The translations under genes and the position numbers were made by a program. Below the pieces are notes generated by a model. That model had not been told where the DNA came from. It saw only the letters and a program-made list of their open reading frames with translations, and did not search any database. From the NCBI RefSeq assembly GCF_000024405.1, contig NC_013517.1:992001-1056000 (forward strand): DNA of 64,000 nt. The letters run 5' to 3'. Positions 44,911 through 52,682 of this stretch are shown piece by piece (the first letter of the stretch is position 1; each line of letters opens with the position of its first letter). The DNA is from Sebaldella termitidis ATCC 33386. GTDB lineage: Bacteria > Fusobacteriota > Fusobacteriia > Fusobacteriales > Leptotrichiaceae.

Positions 44911-45998
44911 TGGATAATGCCGAAAAAACTTTTAATCCGTATATCAGAACAAATGACAATGTAGGGAAAGTGATGGGGGATGTGATTTTAGCTCTGTTTC
45001 CATGTATACTGGTAACTTTTCCCGCATACGGGATAAGACCTTTACTTTTGTGTACAGTATGTGTTTTGAGTACTGTTTTGGCTGAATGGCTTTTTTCAAT
45101 GTTTTTCCTGAAAAAGAAAAATTCTGTAAATGATCTGTCTGCTGTAGTAACAGGTATACTTCTTTCTTTTACTCTGGCTCCTTTTACACCGCTTTATATT
45201 GCGGCTTTCGGAGGTGCAGCTGCTGTAATATTCGGTAAAATCGCCGTTGGAGGGCTCGGACGTAATATATTTAACCCGGCCTTACTGGGAAGAGAATTTA
45301 TGACTGTATTTTTTCCGGCAGCAATGGGTTCTGGGATGATATGGGGAAACGAGAGTTTATTAAAATATAAGTATATAGAAATAATCAAATCTTCCGAGCC
45401 GGGAAGCTGGGCGGAATATCTGGACAGGATTTTTTTTACTGCAAGCGGTGCCATAGGAGAGTACTCGATATTTCTGCTTGCTGCAGGGGGAATTTATCTT
45501 ATATACAGGGAAAGAATAACATGGCATATTCCGTTTTCCATGTTTATAGTGATATTTTTAGGGATAACGGTTTTTACATTTTTGGGATTTGATATAAAAA
45601 TAGCTTTAGGCGGTCTGATTCTCGGCGGGATATATATGGCGACAGACATGCCTACGAGTACTACTACACCTGCAGCAAAAATATATTACGGGTGTATGAT
45701 AGGAGTATCGGTAATTCTTTGCTGGATGAGCCGTATTGAATTTGAAACATTGTCTTATTCAATACTTATTATGAATGTATTCAAAAATCCTGTGGACAGC
45801 TTATGCAGACCAAGGGTATTCGGGACAGAAAGAGAAACTTTTAAAAGAATACTGCACGGCTTTTTCCTTTTTGTTATTATTGCATGTACTGTATTAATAG
45901 TGATGTTTTTTCATCATAACAATCTTATAAAATATCTGCTGTATATTTATATAATATGGTCAGCAGTAAGACTTATAAGGTCAGGAGAGGTTTTGTAA
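44910..45998 (+). CDS. rnfD: Electron transport complex subunit RnfD (no visible FMN-Thr motif)
   Basis: A 362-residue inner-membrane protein with about nine hydrophobic segments. Family blocks are NDNVGKVMGDVILALFP, VGGLGRNIFNPALLGREFM, SGAIGEYSIFLLAAGGIYLI with ITWHIP, and ATDMPTSTTTPAAKIYYG. In RnfD/NqrB the FMN is linked to Thr in a motif of the form S-x-AT-P-L between the second and third blocks; that stretch here is shortened and I see no such motif. It may be unflavinylated. No rnfG, rnfE, rnfA or rnfB follows; the unit ends in a terminator at 46135. Confidence 0.9.
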   Translation: MDNAEKTFNPYIRTNDNVGKVMGDVILALFPCILVTFPAYGIRPLLLCTVCVLSTVLAEWLFSMFFLKKKNSVNDLSAVVTGILLSFTLAPFTPLYIAAFGGAAAVIFGKIAVGGLGRNIFNPALLGREFMTVFFPAAMGSGMIWGNESLLKYKYIEIIKSSEPGSWAEYLDRIFFTASGAIGEYSIFLLAAGGIYLIYRERITWHIPFSMFIVIFLGITVFTFLGFDIKIALGGLILGGIYMATDMPTSTTTPAAKIYYGCMIGVSVILCWMSRIEFETLSYSILIMNVFKNPVDSLCRPRVFGTERETFKRILHGFFLFVIIACTVLIVMFFHHNNLIKYLLYIYIIWSAVRLIRSGEVL

Positions 45999-46134
45999 AA
46001 ACAGCTTATATGTAAAAAAGATAAAATAAATCAAATAATAGGAATAAAAAAAGAATAGCCTAAGCTGTAAGAGGTAGAATTATTTTAAGCTAATAAGAAG
46101 AATAATTTTTTCATTACCCCCTTAATGAAAAAGC

Positions 46135-46173
46135 AGCTGCCTTGATCTGGATTGATTCAGGCGGCTTTTTTTT
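46135..46173 (+). terminator. Terminator of the apbE-rnfC-rnfD unit
   Basis: AGCTGCCTTGATC (46135-46147) pairs with GATTCAGGCGGCT (46154-46166), with one G-U, followed by a T-run to 46173. Confidence 0.85.
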
Positions 46174-46220
46174 ATGAACACGGAAATTAAAAAAAGAGAA
46201 AAACTAATATAATTCATATA

Positions 46221-46253
46221 AAAAAAGTATCGATGCAGTAAAATGCATCGATA
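46221..46253 (-). terminator. Terminator of the EIIBC gene
   Basis: TATCGATGCA (46228-46237) pairs with TGCATCGATA (46244-46253). On the minus strand it ends in a T-run (complement of the A-run at 46221-46226). Confidence 0.85.
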
Positions 46254-46280
46254 TATTTTTAAAAAAGTCAAAAAGCAGTT

Positions 46281-47633
46281 TTATTTTCCTTTTACTACGA
46301 ATACATAAGAAAGTATACATGAAAGGATAATAGCAATAAGTATTCCTGCTACTGCAAAAGGAAAGTAAGGTCCTATATATGCAGGAAGACTGAATATGCT
46401 GGATAATATATATCCGTAAATACGCACTCCGAAAAATGCAATGAATGCAGATGCTGCCGAGCTTCCTATAGTAGCTGCCAGAAAAGCCTTTTTATATTTT
46501 GTAAGTACTCCGAATAAAGCCGGTTCTGTAATTCCGAGAAGTCCGGATATAGCAGAGGAAAGTATTACAGATTTTTCTTTTTTATCTTTCTCTTTAAAGT
46601 ATACTGCAAGTGTAGCACCTGTAATAGCCATATTTGCCATAAACATCATAGGCATAAGCATATCATAGCCCTGTTCCTGAAAATTCTGCAGTGCAATAGG
46701 CGTCATGGCATGATGCATTCCGGTTAGTATAGCCACAGGACGGATTGCTCCTACGATCAGTCCGGCAAGAACAGGAGATATATTAAATAATGCCTGTATG
46801 ATAACGGCAAGACCTTTTCCTAGATAAATACCCACAGGTCCTATGATACTTAATGTAAGAAAAGACATGATAAATAGAGTAACTGTAGGTGTAAAAACAG
46901 TTTTTAGAACTTCGGGCATGACTTTATCTACCATTTTATAAACATAACTCAAAACCCATACTGCAAATATAATGGGAATGACACTTCCGCTGTAATTAAA
47001 CACAGGTATAGGGACAAAACCAAGGAAGCTGAACGAAGCAACAGCACCTTCCTTTGCCGCGGCAATCATATTAGGTGACATAATACATGCCGCAATTGCT
47101 GCTGCAAGATACTGGTTTGTCTTAAATATTTTTGCTGCAGATACTGCAAGGAAAAACGGAAGAAAAGTGAATACGCCGCTTGCTGCCATATCTATGATCT
47201 TTACTGTATCACTTTCATTGGAAATAATCTTTAAGGCAATAAATCCTGCAAGAAGCCCTTTTATCATCCCTGCTCCGGCAATAGCCGGAACAATAGGACC
47301 GAAAACACCCGATACTATGTCCATAAATATGGAAATTATCCCTTTTTTAGAATTTTTACTGTCATTCTGGGATTCTGTATTATTACTCAGCTCCATTTCT
47401 TTGGAAAATAAATCATAATAATCCTTTACATTTGTTCCGATAACTATCTGATACTGGTCGCTCTGAAGCTGTGAACCCATTATTCCGTCAAGTCTGTTTA
47501 TATTTTCCTGATTTATTTTATTATTGTCTTTTAAGTCCAGTCTTAATCTGGTCATGCAGTGCCAGACATTATTAATATTTTCTTTTCCACCAACATTTTG
47601 GATAATTAATTTTACAACTTCTCTTTTATCCAT
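46281..47633 (-). CDS. PTS beta-glucoside/sucrose-type EIIBC component
   Basis: A 450-residue membrane permease with an N-terminal EIIB domain and a C-terminal EIIC domain. The EIIB site is HCMTRLRLDL with phospho-Cys26; the EIIC part shows GVFGPIVPAIAGAGMIKGL, LTGMHHAMTPIALQ and SAISGLLGITEPALFGV. It lacks a fused EIIA domain, so a separate EIIA-Glc-type protein must serve it. The pattern fits trehalose, sucrose or beta-glucoside transporters; the exact sugar is not deducible. GGAGAAA precedes the start. It is divergent from a dehydratase gene, and a shared GntR-type regulator nearby is the likely controller. Confidence 0.92.
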   Translation of the reverse strand: MDKREVVKLIIQNVGGKENINNVWHCMTRLRLDLKDNNKINQENINRLDGIMGSQLQSDQYQIVIGTNVKDYYDLFSKEMELSNNTESQNDSKNSKKGIISIFMDIVSGVFGPIVPAIAGAGMIKGLLAGFIALKIISNESDTVKIIDMAASGVFTFLPFFLAVSAAKIFKTNQYLAAAIAACIMSPNMIAAAKEGAVASFSFLGFVPIPVFNYSGSVIPIIFAVWVLSYVYKMVDKVMPEVLKTVFTPTVTLFIMSFLTLSIIGPVGIYLGKGLAVIIQALFNISPVLAGLIVGAIRPVAILTGMHHAMTPIALQNFQEQGYDMLMPMMFMANMAITGATLAVYFKEKDKKEKSVILSSAISGLLGITEPALFGVLTKYKKAFLAATIGSSAASAFIAFFGVRIYGYILSSIFSLPAYIGPYFPFAVAGILIAIILSCILSYVFVVKGK

Positions 47634-47694
47634 TTTTCTCCTTCCAAAGTGTATATTATTTTAAAATTTTAGCAGCTACTAATTTTCTATACTA

Positions 47695-47723
47695 AATATA
47701 CCATATCTTTCTGGAAAAGCAAA
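47695..47723 (-). promoter_or_regulatory. Promoter of the EIIBC gene
   Basis: On the minus strand TTTGCT (47723-47718), 17-base spacer and TATATT (47700-47695) preceded by TGG. Good -10, weaker -35. Confidence 0.45.
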
Positions 47724-47838
47724 CTTACCATTTTTTATATATTTTTTTAAATATGATAATAAAATAAAGGGTTTTGTTGATTTTTTATGATAAATTGGTA
47801 TGTTATTTTCCTGTTATTGATGATTTTTTGAAACCAAA

Positions 47839-47867
47839 TTGACAATGAAATTATTTAATGTTTTAAT
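47839..47867 (+). promoter_or_regulatory. Promoter of the RspA/ManD-like gene
   Basis: TTGACA (47839-47844), 17-base spacer, TTTAAT (47862-47867), about 50 bases before the start codon. Confidence 0.55.
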
Positions 47868-47917
47868 AACATCAGAAACAGTTAAAATATAAATCTTTTA
47901 GAAGAGAGGAAGAAATA

Positions 47918-49117
47918 ATGACTCCTACAATAATAAAAAATATAGAATGTATTGTAACAAAGCCGGGGCGCCATAATCTTACAGTAGTAAAAGTGGAAAC
48001 AGATAAAAATATTACAGGATACGGATGTGCAACTTTTCAGCAGAGACCTCTTGCAGTAAAAACAATGGTAGATGAATATATAAAGCCGCTGCTGACAGGA
48101 AGAGATGCTAATAATATAGAAGATATATGGCAGATGCTGATGGTAAATTCCTACTGGAGAAACGGTCCGGTAATAAATAATGCAATATCGGGAATAGATA
48201 TGGCACTGTGGGATATAAAGGGGAAGCTGGCAGGAATGCCTTTATACCAGCTGTTCGGCGGTAAATCGAAAAATGCGGTTCCTGTTTATACTCATGCAGC
48301 CGGAGAAAATCTTAATGAATTATATGAGAAAATAGAATTTTTTTTAAATAAAGGTTATCGTTATATACGATGCCAGCTTGGGTTTTACGGAGGAAATTCA
48401 AAAGAGATACATATGACTGAAAATCCTGTCAAGGGGGCCTATTTTGATCAGGATGAGTACATAAAAACAACTTTATTTATGTTTAAATCTTTGCGTGAAA
48501 AATACGGGGACAGATTTCACATACTGCATGATGTCCATGAACGTCTGTTTCCAAATCAGGCTCTGCGTTTTGCAAAGGAAGCTGAGAAGTATAACCCGTA
48601 CTTTATAGAGGATATACTTCCTCCGGATCAGAATGAGTGGCTTTCACAGATAAGAAGCCAGTCTTCGGTTCCGCTGGCAACAGGAGAGCTGTTTAATAAT
48701 CCTATGGAATGGAAAAATATTATTATAAACAGACAAATAGATTTTTTACGCTGCCATGTATCGCAGATTGGCGGTATAACTCCTGCATTAAAGCTCGCAG
48801 CTTTATGCCAGACATTCGGGGTAAGAATGGCATGGCATACACCGCCTGATATAACTCCTGTCGGGTCGGCAGTTAATACACATCTGAATATATATCTTCA
48901 TAATTCGGCAATTCAGGAATACGTGGAGGAACAGGAAGCTGTACTTACGGTTTTCACAGGAGCGGAAAAACCAAGAGACGGATATTTATATCCCGCAGAG
49001 AGAGCTGGTATAGGTGTAGAATTCCTCGAAGAGGAAGCAAAAAAATATCCTGTGGAATACAGACCGCATGAATGGACACAAAGCAGACTGCCGGACGGAG
49101 CTATTATGACTCCTTAA
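47918..49117 (+). CDS. Enolase-superfamily sugar-acid dehydratase (RspA/D-mannonate dehydratase type)
   Basis: A 399-residue protein of the mandelate racemase/muconate lactonising group. Metal-binding residues can be seen in [10 protein letters not shown] (Asp), YFIEDILPP (Glu) and [13 protein letters not shown] (Glu). The block [25 protein letters not shown] and the C-terminal [16 protein letters not shown] match RspA/ManD-type members. Such enzymes dehydrate sugar acids such as D-mannonate or D-gluconate to 2-keto-3-deoxy acids, though many members have low or no activity. It is divergent from a PTS permease and next to a GntR regulator. Substrate not deducible. Confidence 0.85.
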   Translation: MTPTIIKNIECIVTKPGRHNLTVVKVETDKNITGYGCATFQQRPLAVKTMVDEYIKPLLTGRDANNIEDIWQMLMVNSYWRNGPVINNAISGIDMALWDIKGKLAGMPLYQLFGGKSKNAVPVYTHAAGENLNELYEKIEFFLNKGYRYIRCQLGFYGGNSKEIHMTENPVKGAYFDQDEYIKTTLFMFKSLREKYGDRFHILHDVHERLFPNQALRFAKEAEKYNPYFIEDILPPDQNEWLSQIRSQSSVPLATGELFNNPMEWKNIIINRQIDFLRCHVSQIGGITPALKLAALCQTFGVRMAWHTPPDITPVGSAVNTHLNIYLHNSAIQEYVEEQEAVLTVFTGAEKPRDGYLYPAERAGIGVEFLEEEAKKYPVEYRPHEWTQSRLPDGAIMTP

Positions 49118-49189
49118 TACTTTACTTTGGAAGAAGACTATTATATAATCTGATTAGTTAATATTGTCTGAAATGTGCGGAGGGTTCGT

Positions 49190-49903
49190 ATGAAAAAAAA
49201 GGAATTTGTGGCACAGGATCTGCTGACTAAAATCTATCAGAATCTGTATAAAGATTATAAGCTTCCCACAGAAAGAGAGCTGGCATTAAAATATAATGTT
49301 TCCAGACACACGGTAAGAGAAGCACTGAAAAAACTGAATAATATCGGAATAATTGAAATAATTCAAGGATCAGGGATATTTATAAACCGTAAATTTCATC
49401 AGAGCCCCTTGATTTATAATTCGATAACCGAAAAAAAATATAATCAGATAAAATCAAAAATCATATATTTTGTCCCTAAAAAACCCGGGAAAGAAGAAAA
49501 ACAGATTTTTGACCTGAAGGAAGATGAACTCTTATGGGAATTCCAGAGAGTAAGAATAGTAGATTATAAAATTACACAGATAGAAATATCAAAGCTTCCT
49601 GTTCATTTGTTCAGGGATCTGGAGAAGAAAAATATAGAAAGTTCCATACAGAAATATGTAAGGGACAAAAATCTGGAAATTTCCCATTATATAACTACTT
49701 ATGAGGCAGTATCAATAAACAGGGAACAGGCAGAGCTTCTAAAATGTAAAAAAGGTACACCGGCTATGAAAATATTAAACAGGGGAATACTGGAAAACGG
49801 AATGGTATATGAATACAGTGAAATAATAGACATTGATTATTCCTGTACATATTTTATACCGTTTAATAAACAGAATCACAGTTTCAGACAGTTAGTGCCG
49901 TGA
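49190..49903 (+). CDS. GntR-family regulator with UTRA effector domain
   Basis: A 237-residue regulator with a winged-helix N-terminus (KLPTERELALKYNVSRHTVREAL, then GSGIFI) and a UTRA ligand domain (about 80-235). I use the ATG at 49190, which follows GGAGG; a GTG five codons earlier would overlap the ribosome site. It lies 72 bases after the dehydratase in the same orientation and probably senses a related sugar phosphate. It may also control the EIIBC gene and perhaps the palindromic promoter at 38699; both ideas are inference. Confidence 0.9.
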   Translation: MKKKEFVAQDLLTKIYQNLYKDYKLPTERELALKYNVSRHTVREALKKLNNIGIIEIIQGSGIFINRKFHQSPLIYNSITEKKYNQIKSKIIYFVPKKPGKEEKQIFDLKEDELLWEFQRVRIVDYKITQIEISKLPVHLFRDLEKKNIESSIQKYVRDKNLEISHYITTYEAVSINREQAELLKCKKGTPAMKILNRGILENGMVYEYSEIIDIDYSCTYFIPFNKQNHSFRQLVP

Positions 49904-49984
49904 GCATCTTGCTTCTGAGAGCTGCGAATACACGGCTTATTTAATAGGGAATAAATCCGGATATACTGATGTAATAAAAAGCTG

Positions 49985-50031
49985 TCCTGAGAAATAGTTT
50001 CTTAATGAAATTATATTTCAGGATATTTTTA
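49985..50031 (+). terminator. Terminator after the GntR gene
   Basis: TCCTGAGAAAT (49985-49995) pairs with ATTTCAGGA (50015-50023), with one bulge, then a T-run. The remaining gap up to 50205 shows no gene. Confidence 0.6.
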
Positions 50032-50205
50032 TATTCTTTAATTCTTATATTAAAAATGAAATATTGTACTTTTGTCATAAAGAAACAGCAGAATTTATTT
50101 TACTTTTAGTTGATAAATGAATATGGTATAATTAGAGCAGTAAAAATGAAATATTATTATATAGCTATTATGAATTTTGATATGAGTAAAATGAGGAGGG
50201 AAATA

Positions 50206-50451
50206 ATGAAAAAACTATCAGGACTATTGATATTGATCGGACTGACAGCATGCACTTCAGTAAAGAGCGGTACAGGCAGCGAGAATACCAAGATAGGAAT
50301 GCCTAACCCGGCTTCTAAATATTGTGTGGAACAAGGCGGGAAATCTGAGATTAGAAAAGCAGAAAATGGAGGAAGCTACGGCGTATGCATATTTAAAGAC
50401 GGAAGTGAAGAGGATGAATGGGAATATTTCAGAAAAAATAATGCAAAATAG
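50206..50451 (+). CDS. DUF333 lipoprotein
   Basis: An 81-residue protein starting at 50206 after GAGGAGGG. It has a lipoprotein signal with lipobox LTAC (KKLSGLLILIGLTACTS) and a DUF333 domain (NPASKYCVEQGGKSEIRK, then GGSYGVCIFKDGSEEDEWEYF). DUF333 proteins are small secreted or surface proteins of unclear role, often with two conserved Cys that are both present here. Upstream in-frame codons would remove the signal from the N-terminus and are rejected as starts. Confidence 0.88.
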   Translation: MKKLSGLLILIGLTACTSVKSGTGSENTKIGMPNPASKYCVEQGGKSEIRKAENGGSYGVCIFKDGSEEDEWEYFRKNNAK

Positions 50452-50566
50452 TATGTAGCTTATCATTAAAGAGGACAAGAATCGACTAATGTTTTATCAC
50501 CTGTTTTATTATAAAAAAATATTGATGGTTTCTACTATAGGACACGGTTTTAACTATAAATAATTA

Positions 50567-50595
50567 TTTACTTTTTTTGCTTTTTAGGGTATAAT
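50567..50595 (+). promoter_or_regulatory. Promoter candidate before the 71-residue gene
   Basis: TTTACT (50567-50572), 17-base spacer, perfect TATAAT (50590-50595). It leaves a leader of about 185 bases. Nothing else is seen in 50452-50784. Confidence 0.5.
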
Positions 50596-50784
50596 ATATG
50601 TTCTAAAATCAGAAAAATAAACAATAATTATGTGACTAAACAGATACAACATCTGTATATATTTCAAAATTGGTCTGGGCTTTACAGCTCTTTGATTTCG
50701 TGTTACAAATTGTCAACATACTGTTAATATTGAAATTCTATATTGGATAGGGATAAATAAACACTGGGAGATAAAAGGAGAAAA

Positions 50785-51000
50785 ATGAAATTTTTAATGA
50801 AGTTTTTTCGCAAAATAACATGTTTTAAAAAACTGGATCATACAAAATTTACTTTGGAATCACAATATCTGGAGTATAAAGATTCAGATTACAAATATTA
50901 TTATTTTAAAGATATAAGGACTAACCGTTATGTAAAGGTACTAAAGGAAGAAAATGACGAAAAGCTGGATATTTACACAAATTGGCTGAATAATAAGTAA
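50785..51000 (+). CDS. Small hypothetical protein
   Basis: A 71-residue basic protein (MKFLMKFFRKITCFKKLDHT, then many Tyr/Lys, ending TNWLNNK). AAGGAG lies five bases upstream and a perfect terminator follows, which supports reality. It has no signal peptide despite the hydrophobic start. Not recognised. Confidence 0.6.
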   Translation: MKFLMKFFRKITCFKKLDHTKFTLESQYLEYKDSDYKYYYFKDIRTNRYVKVLKEENDEKLDIYTNWLNNK

Positions 51001-51021
51001 ATATGTTATTTTGTACTAAAG

Positions 51022-51055
51022 AAATCAGGGAGCAGAAGACCCTGATTTTTATTTT
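51022..51055 (+). terminator. Terminator of the 71-residue gene
   Basis: AAATCAGGG (51022-51030) pairs with CCCTGATTT (51040-51048), followed by a T-run. Confidence 0.9.
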
Positions 51056-51151
51056 CTCTGCATTTTTTAAAATAAAAATTTACTTTGATAGACAAAGTAT
51101 GGTAAAATTGAAAAGAAATAATTATAGTAATATAGATATATGGAGGTCATT

Positions 51152-51529
51152 TTGAAAAAGTTATTTAAAGGAATTTATATTATTTTGGGAATAATATTTT
51201 TAGGTGTCGGTATTATAGGAATAGTACTTCCTGTATTGCCAACCACACCGTTTGTACTTCTTGCTTCTTTTTGTCTTGCCAAAGGCTCTGACAGAATAAA
51301 TAATCGTTTTAAAAAAACCAAAATATACAGAGAGTATATACTGAATTTCAAAGAAAACGGACTTACAAAAAAGCAAAAGATAAGAATAGTGCTTACAGCG
51401 GATCTGATGCTGCTGGCAAGCGGGTATTTTGTCAATAATTTTCATGTACGGATTTTTTTGTTCTGTCTTGCATTAATAAAAACAGCAGTTATTTTCAGAA
51501 TAAAAACAAATGCCGGAGAGCCTGCATAA
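51152..51529 (+). CDS. DUF454 (YbaN-like) inner-membrane protein
   Basis: A 125-residue membrane protein. I prefer TTG at 51152, which follows GGAGG by six bases, over the ATG at 51140 that overlaps the ribosome site. The block LGVGIIGIVLPVLPTTPFVLLASFCLAKGSDRI is the DUF454 signature. Membrane spans are at about 7-40 and 80-115. Function of the family is unknown. An AT-rich hairpin follows. Confidence 0.88.
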   Translation: MKKLFKGIYIILGIIFLGVGIIGIVLPVLPTTPFVLLASFCLAKGSDRINNRFKKTKIYREYILNFKENGLTKKQKIRIVLTADLMLLASGYFVNNFHVRIFLFCLALIKTAVIFRIKTNAGEPA

Positions 51530-51557
51530 AAAAGTAGATATTTCGAATAAACCAGAG

Positions 51558-51597
51558 AAAATAAAAGTTTCTGTCCAAAGCTTTTATTTTTTTATGT
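51558..51597 (+). terminator. AT-rich terminator after the DUF454 gene
   Basis: AAAATAAAAG (51558-51567) pairs with CTTTTATTTT (51581-51590), then TTTT. Confidence 0.6.
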
Positions 51598-51708
51598 AAC
51601 AAAATAATATTCTAAAGAACTGAAAATTAAAATTAGTTTTTATCCCAGAAAATATAAAGAAATAATAAGAAAATAGTATTTTTAACCAAAAGCAGCTGCA
51701 GAATAAAA

Positions 51709-51737
51709 TTGACAAGGATAATAATTTTTAGTAAAAT
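51709..51737 (+). promoter_or_regulatory. Promoter of the frameshifted pair and autotransporter 4
   Basis: TTGACA (51709-51714), 17-base spacer ending TTTTTAG, TAAAAT (51732-51737), the same -10 context as the promoters at 22099 and 62929. The GTCYGACA box is not seen here. A leader of about 370 bases with a strong GGAGGG at 52013 but no matching gene follows. Confidence 0.6.
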
Positions 51738-52105
51738 ACAGGTAGATAGTAATCCTAAAATCTTTTCGATAATCACAATCTAATTTCCAAAAATTCGATT
51801 TTTTATTCTTATTATTAAAATATTTAAAAAAACAAACTTGCTGTTTTACAATGTAAAATAGGTTTTTATAATGCTTTTCAAAAACTCTGTTCCGATTCAT
51901 TTATATTTTCTGTTCTTATCTGTTCCAAAAAAATCCATAACTTATTCAGTCTATAATTTTTTAGTTTATATAAATTTTATAGTGTAAGGGTGTTTATATT
52001 AAAACATGAAAGGAGGGATACTGTTTATCTGTCGGCTTTTGTAATGCTTTTTGATTTTATTTGAAATAAATTCTGCAGTTTTAAACACAGGAACAGGAGG
52101 AAATT

Positions 52106-52383
52106 ATGAGAAAAGCAGTATTGATATTTCTGGTATTATGTACAATATTTGTAGTATACGGAAAAACAGATGAAGATATGAGACTTCTGGAAGAAAGCAT
52201 AACTAAAGATTATGATCAGGACGGTAAATATTCGGCCTATGAAAAAGCTTTAAGAAGGGCACAAGAAAGTATTTATGTAGCACTGCCCGAAAAAAAGGTT
52301 ATTGGTATACAATGCTGGAAAAAATCAAAATTGAAGAAGCGGAACTATATACTGATGTAGAAGCGAGAATGAAGAAAAAATAA
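52106..52383 (+). pseudogene. Frameshifted copy of the EF-hand-loop secreted protein
   Basis: The frame from 52106 gives MRKAVLIFLVLCTIFVVYGK, then DYDQDGKYSAYEKALRRAQ, aligned with the protein at 22357. It then runs off into an unrelated tail (KVIGIQCWKKSKL) and stops at 52360. In the frame restored by adding one A to the seven-A tract at 52290-52296, the sequence reads KGYWYTMLEKIKIEEAEL and ends EARMKKK at 52381-52383, matching the intact gene. So one base is missing in a homopolymer. Either a true mutation, phase variation, slippage during expression or a sequencing error; GGAGG upstream and codon integrity elsewhere favour recent origin. Confidence 0.85.
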
Positions 52384-52398
52384 AACAGGAGGATAAAA

Positions 52399-52666
52399 AT
52401 GAAAAAAATATTGCCTGTATTTTTGTTTTTTATCAGCTGCAGCAGTATCCAGTGCTGTAAAAACATATGAATACAAAAGAGAATTAAGAGAAGGGGCAAG
52501 AGGGAAATGGGTAAATCTGAGAAAACATTTAAGTAGCGGGGAAGGGCTCGAAAAAGAGCTGATAAAAGTAGACCGCCAAATAGATAAGAAGGTGAATGAA
52601 ATTCAGGAAATAGAAGAATTATTATTTAAAATAGAAAAATATAAGATTGAAAATAATATCAGATGA
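52399..52666 (+). pseudogene. Frameshifted copy of the secreted charged helical protein
   Basis: ATG at 52399 follows GGAGG and encodes a signal-like MKKILPVFLFF, but meets a stop after about 23 codons. Removing one T from the six-T tract at 52426-52431 restores SAAAVSSAVKTYEYKRELRE and on through GARGKWVNLRKHL to the end EKYKIENNIR at 52664-52666, matching the protein at 22654. The reading frame downstream is otherwise open and conserved. The repaired signal peptide would end near VSSA. As with its neighbour, the lesion is one base in a homopolymer. Confidence 0.85.
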
Positions 52667-52682
52667 TTTCAAAGGAGGAGAA

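Noticed and set aside
51682-51900. A 72-codon minus-strand frame in the leader of autotransporter 4.
   Set aside because: It lies over the promoter, has no ribosome site and is made of Asn/Lys/Phe/Tyr from AT-rich sequence.
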